Shown here piece by piece: positions 47,901 through 56,849 of a DNA stretch of 64,000 nt. Each line of letters starts with the position of its first letter. The first letter of the stretch is position 1. The notes beneath the pieces were generated by a model. That model was not told where the DNA came from, searched no databases, and saw only the letters and a list, made by a program, of their open reading frames with translations. Made by a program: the position numbers and the translations under genes. Where the stretch lies: contig JAGTXO010000008.1 in the NCBI GenBank assembly GCA_019448385.1, forward strand, positions 930,001-994,000, read 5' to 3'. Source of the stretch: Diacronema lutheri. Lineage: Eukaryota; Haptophyta; Pavlovophyceae; Pavlovales; Pavlovaceae.

Positions 47901-49651
47901 TAACGGTTCGCCGGTGAGCGGGTGCGCGACGCTCGCGCCCGTGCGCGCGCCCGTCTTCGCCGCGCCCGCCGCGACGCGATCGAGCTCAGACTTGGCCTTC
48001 GCCGCAACGACGTACGCGTCGACGTCCGTGCGGCACGCCTCGGCCGTCAGAGCGCCGAGCAGCGGGTGCTCGGGCGCGACGACGACGTACGTGACGCCGA
48101 GCAGCGTGTCGGGGCGCGTCGTGAAGACCTCCAAGCGCGGGCGCTCGCCCGCGGCGTCCGCTGAGCGCGCAGCGTCGCCGAGTATGTCGAATACGATGGC
48201 TGCGCCTTCAGACCGACCAATCCACTGCCGCTGCGCCGTGCGCGTCCCCTCGGGCCACGCGAGGCCCTCGAGGCCGTCCGCGAGCTTGTCCGCGTACCTG
48301 GCGGGTTCAACAACGCCCATGTCGGTCACATTCGCGGGTTCGCCGCGGTGCGGTCACAGACGCGGCGGGCGGCAAGGCGACGCGCACGGACGCGAGGGCG
48401 CGCGAGGCGGGAGCGGAGGGGCGATAAGGCGGGTAGCGGCGGCGGGCGCGGCGGGGCACGGCCGCTGCTGCTGCGTGTCAGCGCCGCGCGAGGGCGCGGC
48501 GGCCACGGCGCAAGCCACCGCGCCGAGCGCTCGCTGCGCGAGGGCGCGGCGGGCACGCCCATCCCAGCCCGGGCCGCGCGCGCGCCGAATGGCTCAAGCT
48601 GCGCGCACTCCGTGATCTTCAGGACCCATTGCCTGAGCGGCAGTCGGACGACCGGGAAATCCCCGCGTTCCGATTTGCCGTCGATCACCTCCTCGTTGGC
48701 GAGCACCGTGCCGAGGCCAGCACACCAGTTCACGGGCACCTGCGTCGTGGGGACGCACCGCGGCGCGCGCGCGTGCGATGTGAACACGTAGGCGATGCTA
48801 GGCCGCGGCTGCCGCGGCACGTGCGCGCGGTGAGCGTGGCGGAGGGACGGGCGCGCGCGCTCCGCGGCGCGTGCCTCCGACTGCACGGCGAGCCCCTTTT
48901 GAAACAGCTGCAGGAAAATCCATTGCGTCCATTTGACGTATTCAATATCGGTCGTCGCGAGCTCGCGGCCCCAGTCGTACCTGCGGCCAAGGCGGCGCCG
49001 AATCCCACGCGGGCGGCGCGCGCGTGCGCGTGTGGGGTCGGTCCGGCGCGATCGTGGCGCGGTGCGACTGGGGCGCAGCACGGTGCGGCGCGGTGCGGCG
49101 CGGCGCGGCTCGGCGCGGCGCGGCGCGGCGCACGAGAAGCCGAGCGATTTGAGCTGGCGCTTGAAATTTGCGATGTTGGCGGCGGTGGTGGTGCGCGGGT
49201 GCGTGCCCGTCTGTACCGCGTGCTGCTCGGCCGGCAGCCCGAACGAGTCCCAGCCCATCGGGTGCAGCACATCATACCCGCACATCCGCCAGTAGCGCGC
49301 CATAATGTCGGACGCCGTGTAGCCCTCTGGGTGGCCGACGTGCAGGCCAGCGCCGGACGGGTACGGAAACATGTCGAGCACGTACTTCTTGGGCGCATCC
49401 GGACGGCGCACTGTCTTGAACGTCTCGTGCTCATCCCAGTAGGCCTGCCACTTGGCCTCGACCGCGCGCGCGTCGTACTTCGCGCCGGACGCGTCGCTCG
49501 CCGACGGGCGCGCGCGCGAGAGGACGCGCGACGAGCGCGCGAGCGCGCCGCCGCGCGCGTGCGCGCCGCCGCGTGCCTGCGCGAGATGCGCCGCCGCGGC
49601 GCGGCACCCCTGCAGCGCGAACGCCGAGCACGCCAGCAGGATCGAGCGCAT
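44932..49651 (-). CDS. leuS: Leucyl-tRNA synthetase, bacterial/organellar type
   Basis: Seven exons, minus strand: 49651-49134, 48980-48875, 48739-48609, 48297-47046, 46391-46288, 45955-45670 and 45255-44932. They encode 906 aa in one frame. The start at MRSILLAC gives a ~50-residue Ala/Arg-rich presequence fitting organelle import. It has the class I signature HVGH (104-107, [16 protein letters not shown]), the editing (CP1) domain with [14 protein letters not shown] and [16 protein letters not shown], the catalytic-core [16 protein letters not shown] (679-683), the anticodon-binding [14 protein letters not shown] and [12 protein letters not shown], and the C-terminal [10 protein letters not shown] domain. 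It charges tRNA-Leu in plastid and/or mitochondrion. Intron 2 appears to use a GC donor (GAG/GCACGC). Introns 4, 5 and 6 hold long minisatellites or poly-C (sense). Convergent with AROM. Confidence 0.95.
45420..45625. repeat. 25-bp minisatellite in LeuRS intron 6
   Basis: About 8 nearly perfect units of GGGTAGCGCACAGGGGAGCA-GCAAT. Confidence 0.95.
46052..46070. repeat. G19 (sense-strand C19) tract in LeuRS intron 5
   Basis: 19 consecutive G on +, which is poly-C in the LeuRS transcript. Confidence 0.95.
46480..47012. repeat. 19-bp minisatellite in LeuRS intron 4
   Basis: Nearly 30 units of GGATGGGGGCGTGCGCAGC with AGGATGAGG and CCCAGC variants, occupying most of the 654-nt intron. Confidence 0.95.
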
Positions 49652-49770
49652 CCCGCCCGCGCGCCGCGTCCTCCCAGGCCACGGGCTTCCCTCGAAGGAG
49701 CCCACTGATGACGCCCACGTTTTAAATCGGTGCGGGGCTCCTCGGCGCGCTCGGCGCTGCTGCTGGCGGG
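49652..49770. promoter_or_regulatory. Divergent promoter between LeuRS and AFG1
   Basis: 119 bp between start codons. TTTAAA at 49721-49726 is 45 bp before the AFG1 ATG and is its only AT-rich word. Confidence 0.45.
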
Positions 49771-51602
49771 ATGCTGTGGGTGCGGCGCGCGGGCGGGCAC
49801 GGGCTCGCGCGCGGCCGCGTGGGCCGGCGCGCGCTCAGCCTCGAGGTGCGCACGATCGCCAAGCACGGCGTCCCGCCAAGCGAGTGCTACGAGGACGCCG
49901 CGCGCATGGGCGTGCTCAAGCGCGACGGCATGCAGATTGCGGCGCTTGCGCAGCTTGACCGGCTGCACGACACGCTGCGCGGGTACACGCGCGCGCCCGC
50001 GGTGGAGGCGCGCGCGCGCGCGCCCGTCCCAATCTTTGGCGGCTGGCTCTCCTCGGCGCTCGGCCTCGCGGGCGACGCGAGCAGCAGGCTGGCGCCTCGC
50101 CCGACCGAGCCGCCGCCCGTGCGCGGCCTCTATTTGCATGGCGGCGTGGGCTGCGGCAAGACGTTTGTGATGGACCTCTTCTTCGCGTGCTCCACCGTCG
50201 CCGACGCCGAGAAACGCCGCGTCCACTTCCACGCCTTCATGCTTGACGTGCATAAGGCGATGCACGCGCGGCGAGCGGACGCCGACCCGCTCGGCGAGGT
50301 CGCGGCAGAGATCGGTCGCTCGACGAAGCTGCTCTGCTTCGACGAGTTCCAGGTGACGGACATCGCCGATGCGCTCGTGATGGCTCGGTTATTCTCCGCG
50401 CTCTTCGACGCCGGCACCGTCGTTGTCGCGACGTCCAACCGGCCGCCGCGTGACCTCTATTTAAACGGGCTCCAGCGCGACCTTTTCGTCCCCTTCATCG
50501 GCGAGCTGGAGCGGTGCTGCGCGGTGCACGACCTGGATTCGCCAACGGATTACCGCCTGCTCCAGGACTCGACGCTCCAAGCCATGCGCACCTACATATT
50601 CCCGCTCGGCCCTGAGGCGGATGCGCTTGTCCGGAAGCTCTGGCGTCGGCTCGCAAAGGGCGACGAGACGGTCGATATGGTGCGGCCACGCTGCGCTGTG
50701 GGCGGGCGATCGGGCGGGTCGCCGGGTGTGCGCGGTCCTTCCCACCCGCCCCCACCCCCCTCTCCTCTTCCTCTCCACTATCCACTATTGACCAACCCGT
50801 CCGCCCGTCCCCTCGTCCACCTGCCTCCGCCCGGTCGCACCCCGCCGACTTCGGCCACACCCCGTGCGTGCCCAACCAGGTGATGCAGCTGCGCGGGCGC
50901 GAGCTGCACGTGCCGCGCGCGTCTCCGCACGCCGCAGTTGCTCGCTTCGACTTTGACGAGCTCTGCGCGCGGCCACTTGGCGCCGAGGACTTTTTGGCGC
51001 TCGCGGCAGCCTTTCACACACTTTTTGTCTCGGGCGTGCCGCGCATGACATCGGCTGACGTGAACCGCGCGCGCCGTTTCATCACGCTGATCGACGCCTT
51101 GTACGAGCGGCGCGTGAAGCTGGTCGTCACCGCGGCTGCGCCACCCGACGAGCTGTACACGGCCGGCCCGAACTCCTCCGACGAGGCCTTTGCGTTCGAC
51201 CGCGCCGCCTCGCGCCTCAACGAGATGCAGTCGCGCGACTACTTGACCGCCGCAACGCGCCAGGCGAGCTTGACGCACGGCGTCGAGCGCGAGGCCGCGC
51301 TGCTCTTCGAGCAGCGGCGCGGGCTGCAAAAGGCGCAGGTGCAGAAATTGTGGGACCGTTACGACGTGGACGGCGACGGCGTGATCGGCGCGCCTGAGCT
51401 CCTGCTTCTCATGGAGGATCTGCGCGAGCGCGCGTCCGGACACCGCAACGTGTTGCCCGAGGAGCTGAAATCGATGATGGCGCGGCTCGACCGCGATGGC
51501 TCGGGCACAATCGAGGAGCGCGAATTCTTCGACTACTTCGAGGGTCGCTCAATGGGCAAGGTGGCGCGCCGCTGGCTCGGGCGCGAGCAAGACACGACTT
51601 GA
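49771..51602 (+). CDS. AFG1: AFG1-type mitochondrial ATPase fused to two EF-hands
   Basis: Two exons, 49771-50679 and 50880-51602 (intron GTGCG...CAG), 543 aa. The basic N terminus [20 protein letters not shown] fits mitochondrial import. The AFG1/ZapE ATPase fold shows Walker A GGVGCGKT (124-131), [11 protein letters not shown], Walker [16 protein letters not shown], sensor [24 protein letters not shown], and the C-terminal [20 protein letters not shown] and [20 protein letters not shown]. In yeast and humans AFG1 helps degrade unassembled respiratory subunits. Unusually, residues 465-476 ([12 protein letters not shown]) and 507-518 ([12 protein letters not shown]) are two canonical EF-hand loops, reached in the same exon with no break, so the fusion is genomic. 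It suggests Ca2+ control of the ATPase. Confidence 0.9.
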
Positions 51603-51665
51603 ATTTTCAGCCTCTGCCCGCGCGCCCTGGTTGCGTGTGACCGAGGACCGGAAGGGGGACCGGGA

Positions 51666-51693
51666 GGGGGGGGGGGGGGGGGGGGGGGGGGAT

Positions 51694-51729
<36 letters not shown>
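51666..51729 (+). repeat. Poly-G tracts (G26, G33)
   Basis: G26, ATGGA, G33, directly downstream of AFG1 and just before the MULE left end. Possible assembly-sensitive junction. Confidence 0.95.
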
Positions 51730-51760
51730 CTAGGACCATGGAAGGCCCCCCAATAATAAT

Positions 51761-51809
51761 AGGGAGTGTGAAATCGATTTCTGGGTGACCCGTTTCCCGG
51801 TGAGATTTA
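51761..51809 (+). repeat. MULE left TIR
   Basis: AGGGAGTGTGAAATCGATTT, then CTGGGTGACCCGTTTCCCGG; the inverse of 60811-60860. Confidence 0.8.
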
Positions 51810-51815
51810 AATATA

Positions 51816-52238
51816 CGGCGCGGTCCGGGCTGGTCCGGCCAGTGTAAGGCTGAGAGTACGACCCGGGTCGTACAATCAAGGGTTTAAAGCCAGCCAATGA
51901 GCGCTCGAAGGGTCGGGCGCGGTTAAGGACGAGCCTAGGACCGAGACCCCCCTCCTGACCGGCCGATTTGAGTAGAATTCGGGGTCGAGCGGGCGCGGCG
52001 GACGGAGGGCCCGAGCCGGGCCGACGGAGGGTCCGACCCCGGAATGCGGGCGACCGGAAGGGCTCGGGTGATTGACGCCCAGTAGAATAGAATGGCGGAT
52101 TCCCGGGGGGGATCGCAACTGGCATCGCGCAAGCTGAGGCCCTCTGACTGACCGGACCGCGCCGAGTGCGCGTGCACCCCGTGGAGGGTGCGGCCAGTCG
52201 GACACCCTTCGCTACGGAGCTAGCCGCGGCATACCGTG
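51816..52238 (+). repeat. 423-bp left-end repeat, copy 2
   Basis: Near-identical to 6877-7299, with the same start CGGCGCGGTCC and end CATACCGTG. It directly follows AATATA (51810-51815) inside the MULE terminal region. Its right part has been replaced by copia sequence, so no matching right end is seen. Confidence 0.9.
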
Positions 52239-52800
52239 TGCTAGACTTCCCGATCAACTTGTCGACGCAGTAGCTCACTCCGACTCCCTGTCCCCGATGG
52301 GCGGACCAGGCGAGTCGAGCGCCACCTAGTGCTCGGCCTGGCCGAGCGCGGTCTTCGTTTCTTTCCGTCTTCGTTCAGACACCGAATCGCCCAAAAGGCG
52401 CGAGCGAAACGTGTCGCTGGCCACCAGTGGGATCCGTCGTGTGTGTCACACGGACATGCTGTCACACTCACACATGCAGCACAGACACAATGCCAGCACC
52501 CCCCCTCGACGCGCACCGTGCGTGCGGCGCGCGCGCGCGCAGAACGCACTCAGCGGCGGGCAACCATGAAGCTCGTAACGTGGCGAGCGAACGTGGCGTT
52601 GTCTGTGGCCTTCGTCATGATGTCGGCGTGGTTGAGCGAGGTGTGCACCTTGCTCACAACGATCCGACCCTTCTCCTGCGCGTCGCGCACGTAGTGGTAC
52701 TTGACCTCGACGTGCTTCGTGCGCCGGTGGTGCACCGGGTTGTTGACGAGATCGATCGTCCCCTGGTTGTCTTCAAAGATCTCCGTCGGCGACTCCGACG
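52239..52800 (-). repeat. 562-bp direct repeat spanning the copia 3' end, copy 1
   Basis: TGCTAGACTTCCCGATC... to ...GGCGACTCCGACG, repeated at 54721-55282 with only a handful of substitutions. It includes the last ~85 codons of the copia RNase H. Confidence 0.95.
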
Positions 52801-54719
52801 GCTGGTGGAGGAAGTCGATGATGCTCCGGAGGTAGTCGACCTCTCGGCAGCACTCGCTCAATGCGACATACTCCGCCTCGCAGCTGCTGAGCGAGATCGT
52901 GCTCTGCAAGCCGCTGTGCCACGAGATCGGCGCACCGTTGAAAAAACACGATGTAGCCGGTCGTGGACTTGCGCTGCACGGGGTCGTTGGCCCAGTCCGC
53001 GTCGGCGAACGCGCGCAGCGTCGCGCATTCGGCGTGCTCTCCGTACTTGAAGAGCAAGCCGAGCTGCTCGGTGCCGCGCAGGTACTGCAGCACGCGACGT
53101 GCGGCGCGCAGGTCGACGGCCCTCGGCCTCGACATCCGCCGCGCCAGCATGTTCACCGCGTGCGCAAGATCGGGCCGGCGCGTCACCATCGCGAACATCA
53201 GCCCTCCCGTGATGGACTGGTACATGAGCTTGTCCTCCGTCGAGAGCAGCTCGTCGTCGTCGTCGTCTGACGACACGAGCGATCGCGCCTCGACCTCCGG
53301 CGTCGGCGCCGGTTGTCCTGTCGTCGCTCCGAAGCGTTCGAGCAGCCCGGTGACGTACGGTCCGAGGTGCATGTAAATGCCGTCCGACCACGTCTCAAAG
53401 ATGGCACCGAGGAACTTGTCGAGCCTCGCCGACAGCTTGATCTCGTAGTGCGGCCGCAGGCTCGCGGCCAGCTCCTCGATCGCGCGCGCCGAGCGCGTCA
53501 GGTTGAGGAAGATGAGGTCGTCCACGAACCCTCCTGCGATGAGGTACTCGCCCGGTGCCGTCTCCTTGACGTAGATGCACGGGGCAGACGGCGCCTCGGC
53601 GAAGCCGAGCGCCAGCAGCGACGATCGGTGCAGCCGATGCCACGCGCGCCCCGACTGCCGAAGGCCTGGGTGCGCCTTGAGACTCCGCCCGACCACCTTG
53701 TAGCCGGACGGCGCGACCGTCTTGGTCACGTAGCCTTGGGGCAAACTGTGCAGCGGCCGCTCGTCCTCGTCGAGCGACGAGTTGAGGTACGCGTCCTTGA
53801 CATCGCCCTTGGTGATGACGGCGAACGAGCCGATGGTCGCGTCCTTGAATCGCTGCGCCTTGCCCGTCTGCATCTTGGCCCCGAGCGCGATGAGCAGACG
53901 AACTTGCTCGGGCCGAATCGTCGGCGAGAAGACCTCCTGGAAGTCCACGCCGGGCCTCTGAAAGTTGCCCATCAGGACCGAGCGCGCCTTGAAGCGCTCG
54001 ACCTTGCCGTCCGGGTCGGCCTTGAGGGCAAAGACCCACTGGCTCGGGAGCGCCCACGTGCCGAGCGGCACGAGCACCTCCGCAAAGGTGCCGAGCTGCT
54101 CATGCCCGGCGAGATGCTCCTGGACGGCGGCTTGCCACTGCTCCGCCTGCTGCGAGCGCATCGCCTGCTTGTAGTTCTTCGGGATGACGACGTCCTGCGC
54201 CTTCCAGACAGCGACGCAGGTTGCAGCCAGAACGCGAGGGAACAGCTGCGGGTTGGACCGAGAAGTGCGATCACGGCGGTCCACGTCGTGCGACAGGTCG
54301 AGCTGCTGCTGCGACTCGTCCAGCACGTCATAGTTGGCGCCCGACTCGTCGCCCGACACGTCCTCGTGCGGCTTCGCAATCGGACTGAGCACGGGGTAAG
54401 CAACGCCCGCCTCGTCGCGCGGCAGCTCGCGACCACGTTGGGGTGAGGTCACGTCCGCGCCCTGCGCGTGACCATCAGGTGAGGTCACGCCCTCGTCGTC
54501 GTCCGCGCCGATCAGGCCGGAAGGCGACTCGTACGGCAGCTCGCGCGTCGGCGAAGTCCCGTACCACGGCAGCTCGCGCGTCGGCGCAGCCGCACTCTCG
54601 GGCAGCTCGCGCGTCGGCGCAGCCGCACTCTCGGGCAGCTCGCGCGTTTGCGCAGCCGCTCTCTCGGGCAGCTCGCGCGTCGGCGCAGCCGCTCTCTCGG
54701 GCACCCCGCGCCTCGGCAA
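52550..54719 (-). pseudogene. Ty1/copia reverse transcriptase-RNase H fragment
   Basis: The minus-strand ORF starts in an ELPESAAAPTR repeat and runs through a copia RT (QWVFALKADPDGKVERFKAR, LHSLPQGYV, the catalytic FVDDLIFL) into RNase H (RVLQYLRGTEQ, ADADWANDP, KSTTGYIVFF). A one-base excess in a T6 run (A6 on +, near 52945) shifts frame. The correct continuation is in the next frame: ISLSSCEAEYVALSECCREV, RTKHVEVKYHYVRDAQEKGR and NHADIMTKA, ending at 52550. Gag, protease and integrase are absent. A second copy of only the terminal RNase H part lies at 55032-55282. Dead, partial element nested in the MULE. Confidence 0.9.
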
Positions 54720-54720
54720 A

Positions 54721-55282
54721 TGCTAGACTTCCCGATCAACTTGTCGACGCAGTAGCTCACTCCGACTCCCTGTCCCCGATGGGCGGACCAGGCGAGTCGA
54801 GCGCCACCTAGTGCTCGGCCTGGCCGAGCGCGGTCTTCGTTTCTCTCCGTCTTCGTTCAGACACCGAATCGCCCAAAAGGCGCGAGCGAAACGTTTCGCT
54901 GGCCACCAGTGGGATCCGTCGTGTGTGTCACACGGACATGCTGTCACACTCACACATGCAGCACAGACACAATGCCAACACCCCCCCTCGACGCGCACCG
55001 TGCGTGCAGCGCGCGCGCGCGCAGAACGCACTCAGCGGCGGGCAACCATGAAGCTCGTAACGTGGCGAGCGAACGTGGCGTTGTCTGTGGCCTTCGTCAT
55101 GATGTCGGCGTGGTTGAGCGAGGTGTGCACCTTGCTCACAACGATCCGACCCTTCTCCTGCGCGTCGCGCACGTAGTGGTACTTGACCTCGACGTGCTTC
55201 GTGCGCCGGTGGTGCACCGGGTTGTTGACGAGATCGATCGTCCCCTGGTTGTCTTCAAAGATCTCCGTCGGCGACTCCGACG
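54721..55282 (-). repeat. 562-bp direct repeat of copia 3' end, copy 2
   Basis: Near-identical to 52239-52800; lies 5' of the RT ORF (minus-strand sense), where the missing gag-integrase should be. Confidence 0.95.
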
Positions 55283-55554
55283 TGGCGCGAGTTCGAATCT
55301 GGGTGAACGCATGTCTTTGGGATCAGTCCGGCGGGGCGGGACCGGTGCTTTCCCGGGAGATAGGAAAGCATGGCGTCTCACATTCTTAGTGTGGGACGCG
55401 TGGCCGCGCAGGTGACTGGTGCACACAGTACCTGGCGGTGACGAACGTGCCGAGTGCTAGGTAGCTCGGGCGTCTCGGGTGACATGCTATCATGCTGTGC
55501 CCGAGCGGAGAGAGCCAACTCCGTCACAAACTTCCCAGATCGAACTCGGGTTAT
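55283..55554. other. Non-coding stretch between copia copy and palindrome
   Basis: No ORF of interest. It contains GAGTTCGAATCTGGG, which looks like a tRNA T-arm but lacks a flanking cloverleaf. Probably internal or flanking retroelement sequence. Confidence 0.4.
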
Positions 55555-55638
55555 GTTGGGATAAAGTAGCAGACTATACGAGTCAGCTACTCCGACGTCG
55601 GAGTAGCTGACTCGTATAGTCTGCTACTTTATCCCAAC
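55555..55638. repeat. Perfect 84-bp palindrome
   Basis: The 42-nt arm GTTGGGATAAAGTAGCAGAC...CTACTCCGAC is followed with no spacer by its exact reverse complement, ending ATCCCAAC. Confidence 0.98.
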
Positions 55639-55640
55639 AC

Positions 55641-56760
55641 TGCCCAATCTCCATCTCGGCCGCGTTTGCGGCCGAGGGCGTCACCGTCTCGCCGAGCGAC
55701 GTCCGCATCAAGATGATCGAGGGCATCAAGATGTACAAGGGCGAGACGATCGCTGGCCAGATCTGGGCGAACACCATACTGAACGAGGAGCGCGACGGCA
55801 AGAATTCGCGCAAGCGAAAGAGGTTCAAGCAGACCGACTGGTGCGCCAACATGGGGAAGCGCAAGGTCTCCGGCCTGGTCAACGAATATTGCGACAGGAA
55901 GCTCAAGCCGACCGAGTGGTGCGGCGAGAGCGACATCACGATGGTCGCGATCACTTTGGGCGTGAAAATTCACATCTACATGCGCACGGCCAAGGACGGC
56001 TCGTGCTGGGCACTCACGCTCGGCACCGACGAGCAGCGGCGCGCGTTCGGCCTCCAGTCGCTCGCGGATGGTCACCTCACGCTTTGGCTGGCCTTCGACG
56101 GCGGCCACTATGCGCCGCTCCTTCACGTCGACGTTTTGGACCGCGGCTTCCCCGACGTGACGTCCGACCCGTCTCGCGAGGTGGAATCCGGAAAGCTCGG
56201 CCAGCCCTACCTGAATCCGTTCACGACCGCCGCCTCCGTGCGCGCCCTCGGCGAGCCTGTGGCATCGGCGAGAACCGCCACCGCAGCCACCACCACCGCC
56301 GAGCCTGACGAGCTCGCCACTGAGACAGCCGCCTCGCGCGCCGCCGTGCCCGCGACCAAGCCCACCGACAAGCGCGCCGTCGCCGAGCCCGTCGCCGAGC
56401 CCGTCGCCGAGCCCGCCGCCAAGCCCGCCGCCAAGCCCGCCGCCGGCGAGCGCGCCACGGAGCGTGCCACCTCGTCAGTCGCTGCCTCTGGCGGCGTGGC
56501 CGACGTGGCCGACGACGCGACGTCGGCGTCGATCGCGCACGCAATGGCAGCTGCTGCTGGAGCCGCGCGAAGCGCGCTGAACTTGTACGGTGCCGACAAG
56601 GCGCGCGCAGACCCCTTCAAATTCACGCGCTACGCGCACCTCATGATTCAAGCTGAGATAACGCGTTTGGACTTTGTCGACCTCCAGCTTCCACAAGATG
56701 CTCTCTACGAGATCGTGAGGCGAGAGCTCAGAACGAGCCCGGTTGCAGGTGTGCTTACCG
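55641..56760 (+). CDS. OTU-like cysteine protease ORF of the MULE
   Basis: The frame is open from the palindrome edge; the N terminus is lost or lies beyond it. CPISISAAFAAEGVT could hold the catalytic Cys. SDVRIKMIEGIKMYKGE, then WCGESDITMVAITLGVKIHI and LTLWLAFDGGHYAPLLHVD match the OTU pattern (WGGE-x-E-x-x-AL...V-I-x-V...GHY with catalytic His). A ~130-residue Ala/Thr/Pro low-complexity stretch follows, then YAHLMIQAEITRLDFVDLQL and LYEIVRREL. OTU proteases cleave ubiquitin chains and are known passengers of plant MULEs. The ORF may splice on to the transposase as one polyprotein. Confidence 0.6.
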
Positions 56761-56849
56761 CGCGCCGCGCCGGCCACGCGACCGCCATAGCTCCCCGTCG
56801 CGCATGCATGCTGTGCTGTGCGCGGCTCGTTCACTGACTCCCTCAAACC

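Noticed and set aside
51816-52238. 423-bp repeat as a copia LTR
   Set aside because: It lacks TG...CA ends and an adjacent primer-binding or polypurine site, and the copy at 6877 has no copia sequence beside it.
55283-55330. tRNA gene (GAGTTCGAATCTGGG T-loop-like)
   Set aside because: Flanking bases do not form T, anticodon or acceptor stems on either strand.
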